Notes under the pieces: model-generated
What the model was told of the DNA's origin: nothing
The model's database searches: none
The model's input: the letters and a program-made list of their open reading frames with translations, nothing else
Shown here: one piece after another, positions 63,999 to 64,000 of the stretch
Layout of the letters: each line of letters begins with the position of its first letter
Numbering within the stretch: position 1 is the stretch's first letter
Position numbers and translations under genes: made by a program
From: Bacteroidota bacterium
GTDB taxonomy: Bacteria > Bacteroidota > Bacteroidia > Cytophagales > Cyclobacteriaceae
Direction: 5' to 3'
Assembly: GCA_027592755.1 (NCBI GenBank)
Contig: JAQCLE010000001.1
Span: 53,835-117,834 of the forward strand
Length of the DNA stretch: 64,000 bases

Positions 63999-64000
63999 CA

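Noticed and set aside
1..64000. CRISPR arrays, insertion sequences, prophage genes, rRNA
   Set aside because: No repeat-spacer pattern, transposase, integrase or rRNA sequence was seen on either strand.

Overview
The window looks like a chromosome segment of a heterotrophic, probably marine, member of the Bacteroidota (Cytophagales-like). The reasons are a SusC/SusD pair, many exported lipoproteins, sulfatases of the FGly type, bacteroidotal DusB, FabI and IspE, and few Shine-Dalgarno sequences. No rRNA, CRISPR array, integrase or transposase is visible.

The left part (1-13.4 kb) is housekeeping DNA. It opens with a GMC oxidoreductase cut by the window edge and a beta-propeller protein. A mostly minus-strand block follows: ispE, fabI, a DUF1232 protein, a conserved membrane-anchored protein, psd, a glutamate dehydrogenase, cdsA, a DUF2007 protein and a CPBP protease. 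Then come dusB, a broken EamA transporter, a phospholipid/isoprenylcysteine methyltransferase-like protein, a saccharopine/alanine dehydrogenase-like enzyme and an exported RidA protein. The block ends at tRNA-Val(GAC), which is preceded by a decayed tRNA copy split by a 20-bp palindrome.

The right part (14-63.8 kb) is one large glycan-utilisation region. All genes are on the + strand except an AraC regulator. It starts with sugar-acid catabolism: L-fuconate dehydratase, a 2-keto-3-deoxy-L-fuconate dehydrogenase-like SDR and an FMN L-lactate dehydrogenase-like enzyme. Next are SusC, SusD and a 1,115-residue FG-GAP/ASPIC lipoprotein. A tightly coupled set follows: a mutarotase-like lipoprotein, a large unrecognised lipoprotein, a GH94-like phosphorylase and a paralogue of the unrecognised lipoprotein. 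Then come five sulfatases interspersed with a DUF2961 (GH172-type) protein and an L-fucose dehydrogenase. The last part holds an internally duplicated secreted unknown, two GH116/DUF608-type proteins around a GH43/GH117-like propeller enzyme, and a planctomycete-style module (PSD1 cytochrome, DUF1501, NGN-repeat propeller) flanked by two more SDRs.

Read together, the locus appears to capture a sulfated glycan through SusCD, desulfate and cleave it outside the cytoplasm, and oxidise the released L-fucose (or L-galactose) by the non-phosphorylated route to pyruvate plus L-lactate. No recognisable alpha-L-fucosidase or fucanase is present. The cleaving activity may therefore lie in the unrecognised or loosely assigned proteins, which is the main reason to study this region. 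A two-box 71-bp element repeated upstream of the L-fucose dehydrogenase and the first GH116 gene, and TTGCAA-type palindromes next to the AraC gene, suggest a shared regulon.
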